Shown piece after piece: positions 31,736 through 42,590 of a DNA stretch of 64,000 bases. The first letter of the stretch is position 1. Every line of letters starts with the position of its first letter. The DNA lies in assembly GCA_035771165.1 (NCBI GenBank), contig JAWNZC010000419.1, positions 2,197,501 through 2,261,500 of the forward strand, written 5' to 3'. This DNA comes from Paragorgia papillata. Lineage: Eukaryota > Cnidaria > Anthozoa > Scleralcyonacea > Coralliidae. The position numbers and the translations under genes were made by a program. The notes under the pieces are model-generated. The model ran no database searches. It was not told the DNA's origin and saw only the letters and a list, made by a program, of their open reading frames with translations.

Positions 31736-32199
31736 TCAGGAGTTAGAGTAAAATAATATATTTATAACTATTTGTTATAAAAAAAAATTGAACGTACAAC
31801 ATTCCAATGCAACATCAATATTAATATAAATTAATATGAATTAATATAAATTCTTCTGGTTGCTCTATTTCTAATTTTAAAACTTTACTTATCAACAAAT
31901 TCAAATTCTTTAATTATTAAAAATCTCAGTACACTGCTCTCTATAGGATATCTATCAAGCAATTGTTGCCAAGCTCATAGATAATCCTGAGGTATTATAT
32001 GTATTTACCGCTCATCTTAGCAACTTTCGTCACTTTAGTGGAATAACCGACGCTCTGTGTCAATATTTACAACCTTTTCCAGCCGTCACCCAGGCTACAC
32101 TGTATACCGGCGTTACACCGTAAGAATCATTATAAGGAATAAATCAACGGATTAATCCAGTATGTAAATTGTTTGTTCTTAGTTCGAGTGTGATTGTAG
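31736..32199. other. AT-rich non-coding stretch
   Basis: Short AATATAAATT repeats occur near 31820-31860. No gene was seen. It may contain upstream control sequence for the 32973 gene. Confidence 0.4.
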
Positions 32200-32950
32200 T
32201 AGAAAGCTAGTGGTGATGTCGTTTTAAGGTTTTTAAAGAAAGTAATTTAAGGGAAAAGATTGTTTTATCGTCGAGTTGTGGATGTTCAAGGTGATTACCA
32301 TATAATGATAATAAATTAGGACCAGAGAGAAGTCTGAAACAACGTTGCATTTGCTTGCTTTGGAGGCTGTTGTGTGTCATTGTCTGAGTGTAGTCAAGGA
32401 ACAAAAGATATCTACAAGCATTGGGATATTTTTTGTTGGATTGTTGTGTCGTGAAGTTGTATATATCAAGCCCTGCATGAAGATACTGACGATACAAGGA
32501 CATATTGAATCAGTATTAGCAGACTTGTTTGTTTGCTTTGGAGGCTGTGATTAAGAAGAAGTCTAAATTTAGCAAAGGAACAAAAGTTATCTAGGCATCC
32601 TTCTTCGTTGGATTGTCATCCTGGAGTTGTATCAAGCGATACAAACTAACGATATAAAGATATTAAACCTAAACTAAAAAAGTGTGAGAAGAGTTTGTTT
32701 TGGAGGCTCTGTCATTAGGAGGACGTCTGGCATTCGTCAAGGAACACAAGCCAACTTAGTGGAGTTGGGTGAAGCAAAAGCGTTGACGCGGTATAAGGAT
32801 ATTAAGTCCAAACGAAAGAATTGTGCCTTGGAAGTTATTGTGTGCTATTAAGAAGAGACCTGATATTCAAGGAGGAGAGGTCGTTTGGGAGTTTTTGTTG
32901 GTTGAGTTTTTTATGGTTATCATTTGAACTACAAGTCGCTTATGTAGTGA
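32200..32950 (+). repeat. Diverged ~165-bp tandem repeat upstream of the 32973 gene
   Basis: About four decayed units share TTTGCTTTGGAGGCTGTNNT, CAAGGAACAAAAGNTATCTA, TTGTTGGATTGT and AGTTGTATATATCAAG...GATACAAGGATATT. It could be the 5' UTR of the downstream gene, because the last unit stops within 70 bp of its ATG. That is inference. Confidence 0.65.
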
Positions 32951-32972
32951 GTGCATGCATATTAGTACAATA

Positions 32973-33704
32973 ATGGCCCACCAACGTACAGCTCGCATTC
33001 TGCCACGATTAGACAAAGACTGCTTGACATTCCTGCCTTCTTCTGTTGCCTTCTCAAAAATTGAATGGAAGAAAAGTCCTCAAAACGACAACCCCCTTAA
33101 TGGTCTTAAACCAAAGCATGACAAGTATACTGAATTTCCTTCGATCCTTGGAAACCGTATTGTTTCAGGATACGATCGTGATGATATTTATTCTGAAATT
33201 ATCTCCAGACAACTGCTTGATGAGACTTTATCGAACTGGCAAAACACGAAGTATCTTCCACCGATAGTTCTTGAAAAGCCTAGCCCAAAGCTTTCAGGAA
33301 ATTTCAAAAACACACACGCAGCTAGTAACTTGCTTTATTATAAACCAAAGACTAAGTCAAAATCTACTTCAACAAACTCCAATTCAATGTTATCATCAGA
33401 TATTTTGAATATAAATTCAGTGGTTTTAAGTAAGAAACCGAAACGACAACTTACGATTTCAAAGAATAGTTTTCCTGCGGAACAAGTTTCACAGAAGTGC
33501 ATTCATGTTGATGAAAAAGGAACGGAAGTGTTTAAAGACAAAAGGGTTGGAGGAAAGTCGTCGTCAAATTATCAAGAAGAGAAGAGCTCGGAGTGTAAGA
33601 TAAATGATAAGGAACTTCAAAGAACAAAAGGAAAAGCTAAATATACAAGAGTTCGGTTTGCATCGAGGGATTCTGTTCGCGTTTTCCCAAAGATTGAAAT
33701 GTAA
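32973..33704 (+). CDS. Unrecognised basic 243-residue protein, single exon
   Basis: The start ATAATGG at 32973 has a good context, and an in-frame ATG at 32955 would add six residues. The frame is open to TAA at 33702. The composition is Lys/Ser/Asn-rich, with no membrane segment or signal peptide. The N-terminal half (MAHQRTARILPRLDKDCLTF, SGYDRDDIYSEIISRQLLDE) looks structured. The C-terminus ends KYTRVRFASRDSVRVFPKI, in which RVRF fits an RVxF protein-phosphatase-1 docking motif like those in PPP1R15-type regulators. I do not recognise the family. The 3' end is repeated in decayed form downstream (33705-34145), so the original protein may have been longer or repetitive. It might also be an exon of a larger gene. 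Confidence 0.6.
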   Translation: MAHQRTARILPRLDKDCLTFLPSSVAFSKIEWKKSPQNDNPLNGLKPKHDKYTEFPSILGNRIVSGYDRDDIYSEIISRQLLDETLSNWQNTKYLPPIVLEKPSPKLSGNFKNTHAASNLLYYKPKTKSKSTSTNSNSMLSSDILNINSVVLSKKPKRQLTISKNSFPAEQVSQKCIHVDEKGTEVFKDKRVGGKSSSNYQEEKSSECKINDKELQRTKGKAKYTRVRFASRDSVRVFPKIEM

Positions 33705-34145
33705 AATGAAAGAAGGGTTGCTGGAAACTCTTTTTCAAATTACGAAGGCAAGAAGTCGGACTGAAATGAAATGCTAAGACAATTCAGTGAACAAAGAACA
33801 AAGCGAAATACATGCAAGAGTTTGGTTTGCGCCAAGGAAGTCCGTATGTTTTTTTAAAAGGGTTGATAGAAACTCGTCGTTTTCAAATTACGAAAACAAG
33901 AGGTCGAAGTGAAATATAAATTCCAAATCAATTCAGGGAATTTTTGTTTACACTCTTTACGATGGACCTTCGCTCAAAGAAAACTAAGTTCAATAATTTC
34001 GGCAGTACTCAAACCTTACTATATTTCTAAATGTACAAGAGTTCGGTTTGCATCCAGGGATTCTGTCTGTGTTTTGAAGTCATGCCGGTTTGATGTTCTA
34101 TCTGAAAACGAAATTCAGAAATTGTTTGGAAAAAAATTAGGCTGA
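33705..34145 (+). pseudogene. Decayed tandem copies of the gene's 3' end
   Basis: The segment encoding the last ~50 codons (33541-33690) is repeated at about 33711-33856 and 33855-34090. The match to TACAAGAGTTCGGTTTGCAT at 34033 is close, but the copies hold stops and frameshifts. The last copy is split by a fragment with CCTTCGCTCAAAGAAAACTA and GGCAGTACTCAAACCTTACT, a dispersed repeat also present at 44920-44990. Confidence 0.75.
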
Positions 34146-34845
34146 TATACCGAGCAAATACTAGGTAATACTAGCTTAAAGACTTCGAGTTTCCAATGAT
34201 TTTTTGCCAGCATAGCTTTGACATTTGGTTGGTACAGGACGATTCATTAGTTTACTAAAGACGCACTTTTGAAAGTTGTGACTTGACAGAATATTTTTTG
34301 GATCTGAAAGAATGCTTATAGGAAGAACAATGTTTTATCAAGCTTTGAACAATATATTGCACTAATCACTGAGGCTTTATTTTTAATTTTGCCGTAATGA
34401 TATACATAAACAAAGATTACTTTTTGATTCAATATACCGCGGTCATTATAAAGAACTGAGAATGTAATGAGAAAATTGCAAAAGTGGTATGATATATGCA
34501 TGTCATCGTTAAACTGATAATATAGGGATGACGTCACGGGAATGCGCAAGGGATTCGTTTGCTTTCGCCATCAGTTGCTAACGTGAGAAAGTCGTAGCCA
34601 TCACAACAGAATAGACAGTCAACTATTCTGTACCGTTGCGATCTTTAGTACGAGTTTTGTGGAAAATTTCGTAGTCTACACAACGATTTCCTGGTTTTAA
34701 TACAAAATAATTAAAGCAATTATTGCTTGTGTAGTATATGCTAGCGTAGTTGTTTTTTATGGTATATAACGAAGGTTAAATTAGTTCTACCAGAAAATAG
34801 ATTGTTTTTTCAAGCAAAGAAGTTAAATTTGACGTAATGTTTAAA
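34146..34845. other. Non-coding stretch, no gene seen
   Basis: AT-rich. One CRE octamer lies at 34529-34536, next to GGGAATGCGCAAGG. No exon was recognised. Confidence 0.45.
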
Positions 34846-34849
34846 ACAC

Positions 34850-35135
34850 GAGCAGGAGTGTTTTATCAGATTTAAAACCACGAGGGCGCTGCCCGAGTGT
34901 TTTAGATCTGATAAAACACGTGATGCGAGTGTTTTGAATGGCTTCAAAAACGATTCGTTATTGGATGTTATGTTCATTAGTATTCTTTATATAAAATTGT
35001 AAGTTCATTAGTATTCTTTATATAAAATTGTATGTTCATTAGTATTCTTTCTGACGTCAAGACGTTTTATCAGGTATAAAACCACGGACATGGTACTGAT
35101 TTCCTTTGTGTTTTCCTCATGAATTATTAATGAGT
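34850..35135. repeat. Dispersed repeat GAGCAGGAGTGTTTTATCAG, copy 2, plus local duplications
   Basis: It has the inverted pair as at 20695-20815. Downstream, GTTCATTAGTATTCTTTATA is present three times (34970-35050), and part of the repeat recurs at 35060-35130. Confidence 0.7.
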
Positions 35136-35690
35136 TTTTGAATTGTATTTGTGTTACTGCTGTGAACTTAATATAACTCTGAAGATCCCCGTAGTTTCGA
35201 AATCTGTCAGGAGGATAATCAAAATCAGACAGGAACGAAAAAAACTCGTTTGACATTATATTTTGAAATTCGTTTGACATTATATTTTTAGATAATGCTA
35301 ATACTTACTTATTTAGTTATAATTATGTTTTAAACATTGTTCATTATGCACGTTTGAATATTTTTATATTTGAAAGGAGTCTAACAATTCAAATAAGTTT
35401 TTTGTCTATACTCAGTTACAAACATATATCAGTAAATAGTAACAGACTTTGTCTGTTTTATTTTACTCAACTGACATGCTACTGAAGCTAAGACATGCAG
35501 CTCGACAGTTTCCAGATTAATATTCTTGACAGTTTAAATAAGGTTATACATGCTTATTCTTATACATCTATTTTATATCGTTAACATTACGTGCATGTTA
35601 ACGTACTGAAATGGTTTGAATCTATAGGAGTATTATTTATTAGTAGTACATCAGTGTTTATGAAAGTCAGTTGCTTGTCTAGGTTAGTGT
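35136..35690. other. Non-coding stretch, no gene seen
   Basis: AT-rich with no recognised feature except a short duplicated TCGTTTGACATTATATTTT at 35248-35290. Confidence 0.45.
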
Positions 35691-35803
35691 ATAGTCTTGA
35701 GAAAGACTGTTAGTGCTGCTGGTAGTGACTGACGTTTCAACGGTCTTGGCGACTTCAGATTTGACTCTGAGACTGATGACCGACGCTAAGGCAGTCGAAA
35801 TAT

Positions 35804-36355
35804 CAGTCACTATATACAAGCACCATTACATATATAACAATCTTTCTCAAGACTACACTAACCTAGACGAGCAACTTTAACGAACATGTACTAAAATTAC
35901 GTGTTTTAAATCGCAACTCGCTACCGTGACACCAATCTCCAGTCCCTAGGGTAACTATAACGAAACGATAGTTCTAGTCCAAAGCTCTTCAATAGGACAC
36001 CCGCCACGTCACTGCCTGCAGATGAAACAATGTCACGAGTCAAGTTGTTTCCACGTGTTTCAGCGCTTAAACATATGTTTCAGTCACTATATACAAGCAC
36101 CAATATATAACAGTCTTTCTCACGACTACACTAACCTAGACGAGCAACTTTAACGAACATGTACTAAAATTACGTGTTTTAGATCGCAACTCGCTATATA
36201 CTGACACCAGTCTGCAGTCCCAAGGGTAACTATAACGAAACGACAGTCTTAGTCCAAAGCTTTTCAATAGGACACCCGCCACGTCACTGCATGTAGATGA
36301 AACAATGTCACGAGTCAAGTTGTTTCCACGTGTTTCAGCGCTAGTTAAACATATG
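35804..36355. repeat. 277-bp tandem duplication
   Basis: Two head-to-tail copies (35804-36080 and 36081-36355) share CAGTCACTATATACAAGCAC through GTTTCCACGTGTTTCAGCGC with a few substitutions and small indels. Just upstream (35690-35720) CTAGGTTAGTGTATAGTCTT is an inverted match to the start of each copy. Confidence 0.9.
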
Positions 36356-37500
36356 TTTTATTTTATTTCACGGATGAACGAACACACTAATAAACCTGTT
36401 CTGACAGCAACACACGATGACAGGTATATCAAAGCGAGTCCAATATAACCAATGTTTAAACTTTTACTAAAGCCGTATAGCAAGGATTATACAAAATTCA
36501 CAATTCCTGTGATTTTTGACAAAGCGTACGCGAACGTAGTATCAGATTTTCTGTTTGATTTCAACAAAGAGACTTTTGTATTTTGGAAGTTCCTCTTTTA
36601 TTTCATTGTGATTCAAACACCAGCGTGATCTGTCACCTCAAACTGAGCCTCGGCAAACAGTCCAGTGTGCGTATGCTTCAACTGTTTAAAAGTTCTGATA
36701 GATTCCGTTATATATTCTGCTTGTAAGGTACAGTATATAATAGTTATACTTTGGTGTTTCTACTACTTTTTTTGATTGGTTATTTTCTGAGAAATCGTTT
36801 TCAGTCAAGGAAGTGTTTTTGTATTTCATATTTTTCATTTAAAGATCGAAGGATTCCAGTTTGAGATAAAAAAAAGTTAGCGAGATTTGCTTTGTCGTAT
36901 ATATTTCCCCATATCGATTCCAGGGAAGGTATGTATATGATAATATGTATAAGTTTGTATAGCTCAATAGTAGTATGGATATTGGCTTGCCTGTAATTTG
37001 TTTATTTATCTGTGGCTTAGCAACTATTTGACTCTGTGCCAGCTTTAGGAGCAGAATATATTTATTTTCTTTACTATAGCAAAGATAGCTCGACGGGAAA
37101 TTTTTTACAACAGATATGTGTATTAACTAACTCACAACTGCATTGAGTTAGAAATAAGATTGAGAACAGAGACATGAACAATTTGACAACAAGTATCCAC
37201 GAGTTGTGTAAAGGCAGATATTTAACGAGACACAACCGAGTTGACTATAGCGTTCATAAATGCGGAGAACGAGTTGTCTAATTGTTTTAGTATAAATGAC
37301 AACATATTATTTTAAATAAACAAACTGAAACTTTAACAAAATACGAGATTTCTGCTGCTATTGTCTTGTGTTTTTAAAGCGAACTGACATTTCGTTACTA
37401 GTGGTCTATTATACGAAAAGACAGCGGTGGATAGCTTTTGCGCAGGTATACGTAAACCATATCACATATATAGACCTTCTGTTCGTGTATATAAAAAAAA
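36356..37500. other. Non-coding stretch, nothing recognised
   Basis: About 1.1 kb of unique-looking AT-rich sequence without splice-supported exons. Confidence 0.45.
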
Positions 37501-37504
37501 CTTT

Positions 37505-38395
37505 CTCACTATAGTAAACCTTTGTCACTAACAAACCTTCACTAGCAAACCTTCACTAGTAAACCTTCCTCACCAGTAAACCTTCCTCACTCAGCCGAAT
37601 AAACCTTCCTCATTAGTAAACCTTCCTCACTAGTATACCTTCCTCACTAGTAAACCTTCCTCACTAGTAAACCTTTCTCACTAGTAAACCTTCCTCACTA
37701 GTAAACCTTCCTCACTAGTAAACCTTCCTCACTAGTAAACCTTCCTCATTAGTAAACCTTCCTCACTAGTAAACCTTCCTCACTAGTAAACCTTCCTCAT
37801 TAGTAAACCTTTTTCACTAGTAAACCTTCCTCACTAGTAAACCTTCCTCACTAGTAAACCTTCCTCACTAGTAAACCTTCCTCACTAGTAAACCTTCCTC
37901 ACTAGTAAACCTTCCTCACTAGTAAACCTTCCTCACTGGTAAACCTTTCTCACTAGTAAACCTTCCTCACTATAGTAAACCTTCCTCACTAGTAAACCTT
38001 CCTCACTAGTAAACCTTCCTCACTGGTAAACCTTTCTCACTAGTGGTAACCCTTTCTCACTTGTAGTAAACTTTCCTCACTAGTAAACCTTCCTCACTAG
38101 TAAACCTTCCTCACTACGTTAAACCTTCCTCACTATAGTAAACCTTCCTCGTTATTAAACCTTCTTCACTAGTAAACCTTCCTCATTAGTAAACCTTCTT
38201 CACTAGTAAACCTTCCTCATTAGTAAACCTTCTTCACTAGTAAACCTTGCTCACTAGTAGTAAACCTTGCTCACTAGTAGTAAACCTTCCTCACTAGTAA
38301 GCTTTCCTCACTATAGTAAACCTTCGTCACTAGAAACCTTCCTCATGCACTAGCTAGTAAACCTTCCTCACTATAGTAAACCTTCCTCGCGGGTT
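37505..38395. repeat. 17-bp minisatellite B, about 48 copies
   Basis: It has the same AAACCTTCCTCACTAGT unit as at 29495, but with more length variants (ACTATAGT, AGTAGT). It ends at CGCGGGTTGTACCCGCATAC followed by CCGCAGCTTT, the shared 3' flank. Confidence 0.97.
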
Positions 38396-38737
38396 GTACC
38401 CGCATACCCGCCCGCAGCTTTTTGCCAACTGGTTACAGCATTTAAAGAGCACTTAACTTGTTGACTCGCTCTTCTTCTTCAGTCGTTCGTCAATATCAGC
38501 GTTCTTCCGTTCACACGCAACAACGTTCTGTCTGAAAGTCCAATATATATATACGAGAACTTGAGTAGATATAATCCTGACTTGCCGCTTATAATTTGGG
38601 TAAGAGACTTTTGTATAGTATAGCGCAAAAAACCTCGGAAATGCATGTGTAGCTAAGAATCGCAGATTTATCAGCTGTTGCCATGACAATGTTGTACTGA
38701 CAAACGGTGAAACCCAATGTGTAAGCGGTCGTATGGG

Positions 38738-38990
38738 ATGACTCAAAAGAACTCTCCCAGTCTTTCCGCGACTTTTCCCAAATATGTCGTCAAATATGTT
38801 TTTCAAAAAGCTATGCCGGTAAACCAGATTTCAAACTATACGTTGTGACGTTTTGTTGTGGTTAGGTTATCCAAAAGATTGCTAAAATCTTGAGACTCAC
38901 TGAAGCTTGCCAACAAATTTGGGAAAAACCTATTTGACGACATATTTTGGAAAAGCCGTGGAAAGACTGGGAGGGTCTATTTGAGTCATC
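38738..38990. mobile_element. Fold-back element, GATGACTCAAA ends
   Basis: The left arm GACTCAAAAGAACTCTCCCA, then GTCTTTCCGCGACTTTTCCC, and the right arm GTGGAAAGACTGGGAGGGTC, then TATTTGAGTCATC, are inverted. The open frame on the minus strand (38453-38806) overlaps this repeat and is not supported as a gene. Confidence 0.75.
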
Positions 38991-39067
38991 TGTTTTTCGT
39001 GACGAGCTGTATAAGAAACACTATTTTCTCAACTCAGCCTAAACAGTTCTTACATATTTTGCATCTA

Positions 39068-39552
39068 TTAAAGTGCATATGAAACGAAAATTAAGTTTGT
39101 CTTATTTGAAAGAACACTTAAAATGGTAGAGTAACATCTTTTGCAGTTTTTCGTTTCCTTGTTTCGTTCTTGAGATATTTCAGTTTGTTTGATATGCAAA
39201 TTAAACATTTTGACGTCACACGTGCATAATGAGTTATCGAAAAAGTTATATATCTTTGTTAGTATCAAATATAATCACTTGAAAATCCGGCTACATGTTT
39301 AGTGTTGTGGGCGAAACACATCCACATGCTTCATTCAAATTAATTTGGTTTGATTATAGAAAAGATATCAAACCTTCTCCGATAGCTCATTATGCACCTA
39401 CGACGTCAAAATGTTTAATTTACATATCAAACAAACTAAAATATCTCAAGAACAAAGCAAGGAAGCGAAAACCTGCAAAAGATGTTACTCTATGATTTTA
39501 AGTGTTCTTTCGAATAAGACAAACTTAATTTTCGTTTCATAGGCACTTTAAT
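39068..39552. mobile_element. MITE-1 family fold-back, copy 4, most intact
   Basis: The ends TTAAAGTGCATATGAAACG and CGTTTCATAGGCACTTTAA are well preserved. The CRE in the left arm is at 39211-39218. In the right arm it has decayed to CGACGTCA. Confidence 0.88.
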
Positions 39553-39687
39553 ACGAAATCAAGCTATTTACGTTCTTAAATAGGTTCTTATATTTTTATG
39601 GGGAAAGGTGCTTGTTGTTAAAAAATCCTATTATATAAGGGCAGTAAGATGGAGAATATGAAGAAGTATAGCGTTCTTATTAAATCA

Positions 39688-39986
39688 ATATCTCATCATG
39701 TTCCAGAGATATTCAGGTTTTTGTAACATGCAAATGAGATGCCTTATGATGTCATCTACTCCACACAGATTAAAAAAACTTCCCCAAATGAGGAACATGT
39801 CAAGCACTAACTGTGTATATTGCAATGTACCATTGGTATTAGAACAGCTTCAAAGTTTCAGCCACAATCTAACTATTATTCCCGTAGATATTCCTCCTTT
39901 ACGGAATAAGTGGTGTAGATGACGTCATAAGGTATCTTATTTGCATTTTTTTAAAACCAAAATATCTTTGGAAAAAGATGAGAAAT
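39688..39986. mobile_element. Fold-back element with GATATTCAGG...ATGACGTCAT arms
   Basis: The left arm ATGCAAATGAGATGCCTTAT, then GATGTCATCTAC, pairs with GTAGATGACGTCATAAGGTA, then TCTTATTTGCAT, on the right. A CRE octamer is at 39920-39927. It is non-coding. Confidence 0.75.
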
Positions 39987-40329
39987 TGAAAAATCGAAGA
40001 AGCTATTCTTATTTATTTAAAAAACACTTCTAAATAAAATCAAAATTGGGATAGACAATTTTGGCGTCTTACTGGCCCATGGTTTCTTGTTTCTACGTCA
40101 TATTTATTATCCTTGGGTTTTCCCCAATCGCATGCATTACGTCATTTCACAATATTAATACAAGTAATTGTACGGTATAATATATCAACATGCAGAAGCG
40201 TCTTTGATCAAGCTATTCACATTTGCCATTAATTGTTAAATTTGTTATGTTTATCAATCTTGCCTGGTTTCTATAACAAGTAAGTTTACTATTCAAACTA
40301 TAGTAACCGATAGAAGTAATTATATATCA

Positions 40330-40500
40330 AGTTTAGTTAGTTTCAGAAATTGCAGCTTGATGTTAGTAATAATTGTCAGTTGTTTGCTGTACAAGCTGTG
40401 TTAGTTAGTAATACTCAGAAAAACTCTGAGCTCTAAGCGGGACTCGAACCCGCAACCTTCTGAATGCTAGCCAGACGCTCTAACCTTAAATAACCTTGCT
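40330..40500 (-). mobile_element. tRNA-derived sequence with perfect B-box, plus ~80-bp repeat
   Basis: On the minus strand, GTTAGAGCGTCTGGCTAGC, CAGAAGGTTGC and GGGTTCGAGTCCCGC are tRNA-like, but the 5' stem is missing. The adjacent sequence (40345-40425) is a copy of the arm that forms the hairpin at 43968-44074. Confidence 0.65.
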
Positions 40501-40529
40501 CTGCTGTCTGAGTTCTAGTGGCCCAATGG

Positions 40530-40795
40530 TTAGAGTGTGGTTACCCAGTGGTTACTGCACGTGCCTTTCACCTCTGTAACCTGGGTTCGATTCCTGCTCG
40601 ATGCAGTTATCTGATTAAAATTTTGCCGTGGCCACATGTAAGAAGAGTGTTTCCAGTTTGACTTTGGCAAACACCACAGATTTTCTCCAGGTGCTCCAGT
40701 TTCCTCCTGGCTCTTGTATACTAACACTGGACCACTTTTGGCATTAGGGAGAACAGTTTAGATATGACTGACGAGGTTATCCAGTACAAATAGAA
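40530..40795 (+). mobile_element. tRNA-derived SINE family S1, copy 2
   Basis: CTGGGTTCGATTCCTGCTCG is the B-box. The body AAGAAGAGTGTTTCCAGTTT and AACACTGGACCACTTTTGGC matches the copy at 25995-26290. It ends near ATCCAGTACAAATAG. Confidence 0.75.
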
Positions 40796-40923
40796 TTATT
40801 TTTGTCAGATGTTCTTCAACTGATTCTTGCGAATAAGAACTTGTTTCTATACTTTTATGTCATGATGTGTTTAGTATAGGGTTAATCAATTTTCACGAGT
40901 GCACGTGTAAAAGATTTCTCATC

Positions 40924-40953
40924 GTTCGTTCGTTCGTTCGTTCGTTCGTTTCT
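40924..40953. repeat. (CGTT)n microsatellite
   Basis: About seven CGTT units. Confidence 0.9.
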
Positions 40954-41049
40954 CCGAAATCAATAGGCACGGCACTGCATGCCTTTTAGGACTATAGGTC
41001 TTACAACTTAAATCAAACGTATATGAACACTGTACCTGACCAGTTACGT

Positions 41050-41233
41050 TTGGGGGGGGGGGGGGCAAAACATTTTTGCCCGAAAAATTAAGAGTCGACT
41101 GTCGATTATTAGATCGTATTCAACATACGATCATGAATATTTAACAGCAATATTACCCGAATTTACCCGAAATTTCTTTCAAAAAATGCCCGAAATTTTC
41201 ATTTTTAAAACGTTTGGGGGGGGGGGGCGCAAT

Positions 41234-41267
<34 letters not shown>

Positions 41268-41290
41268 CCCCCCCCGTCTGGTACGCCTAT
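41050..41290. mobile_element. Element bounded by long G and C tracts
   Basis: A G run near 41054 and a C run near 41238-41275 flank CCCGAAAT-type sequence. The outer right end GTCTGGTACGCCTATGG is a common end of such repeats. Homopolymer lengths are probably assembly-sensitive. Confidence 0.55.
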
Positions 41291-41396
41291 GGATTCAGCA
41301 CGAGACAGCCCAGACTGTTTATTAACTTCCTAAAAACCTTGATAACAAAGAACTGAAGAACACAGTTCTTGAACAATTCTCATTCCGTTCAGCAAC

Positions 41397-41428
<32 letters not shown>

Positions 41429-41984
41429 AAGCTATACGATACAAGATGTATACTTTATTCAACACTTTGACACAGAAACTATTCCGGAACAATCGTTTTA
41501 TGTATATGAATATAGAAAGCCTGTCCGATATATGGTTTTCGTGCTGGCGCCAACGTTAGCCGGTATGTAGTCGGTATAAACGTGGCCTTGCCGTGCGGAA
41601 CATATATCGGTGCCAAACACATGATGATATTGGCTTCGTGTACTGAGGATAGCTCTGGAAGATTGCAGCTTAAGGAAAACAAGAGTTTCCTGTGTGGGGA
41701 CGGATGTGTGGGTGTGCTATACAACCTATTTTATCTGAAAGGTTCTCTTCTCTTTTCAGTTCATCTTACTGTTTCTCGAAAATCACGCATACCAGTATAC
41801 GTCACGTTCTTAATTTTAAACTTCTTTATTCATCGTAGCTGGATGCTGCCTACGCAACACTATACTTTTATATAAGAATACGAAAGACTAGCTTGATCAT
41901 ATCCAGGTTAAAATAATAAAAGATTATGTAAAGTAAATCAGAAAAATAAACCGGTTTACTCTCATGAAGACCTCCAGCTCAAAA
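41291..41984. other. Non-coding stretch, no gene assigned
   Basis: It includes a short (CAACAG)n at 41400-41430. Open frames on both strands between 41480 and 41875 lack recognisable domains and splice support. Confidence 0.4.
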
Positions 41985-42590
41985 ACCTCAATATTTCATT
42001 CTCTAAAATCTATTTTTACATACACATGCAGCACTCTACTTTTAAGCCCTAATCAAACGAGAACGCAAGTCATCGCAAGTTGGCAGTCAGAATTTCTGTG
42101 GCGGTCGTCGAACTCCCCAAATTAACAAAATAAAGGTTTCATGCAGTGTTTAAACCAGTTTTAACTTTGTCACAGTACATGATATTTTCGGGAAACTATT
42201 CAGAACGGCTGGCTGAGATAGCGTGACTGCCAACTTGCGATGACGTCCGTCCCCGTTTGATTAGGGCTTTTTATTACTCTGATATATGAAAGGCATTGGC
42301 TTGAAACGTCAGTATTTCGTTCTCTAAAATCTCGACGTTCACCACCTTTAAGATTTTCTATACATCATAACACACTGCCTACACAGCACTCTACTTTTAT
42401 ATTACTCTGATAAAAGGCGTTGGCTTGAAACGTCAGTATTTCGTTCTCTAAAATCTCAACAGTTTACCACCTTTAAGATTTAATTATATGCATCGTAACA
42501 TACTGCCCACACAGTAATCTACTCTTATATTTCTCTGATGAACAGGACGTCATGCAGATTGACACGTCAGTATTTCGTTCTCTACATTGT
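41985..42590 (+). repeat. Three to four ~128-bp repeat units, partly decayed
   Basis: GGCTTGAAACGTCAGTATTT occurs at about 42299 and 42422, with a variant at 42555. The core CTGATGA is broken here (CTGATATATGA, CTGATAAAA). A small IR around CAAACGAGAACGCAAG...TTTGATTAGGGCTT (42050-42270) interrupts the array. Confidence 0.75.

Noticed and set aside
38453..38806. 117-codon minus-strand frame as a gene
   Set aside because: It overlaps a fold-back element, has no recognisable domain and no splice support.
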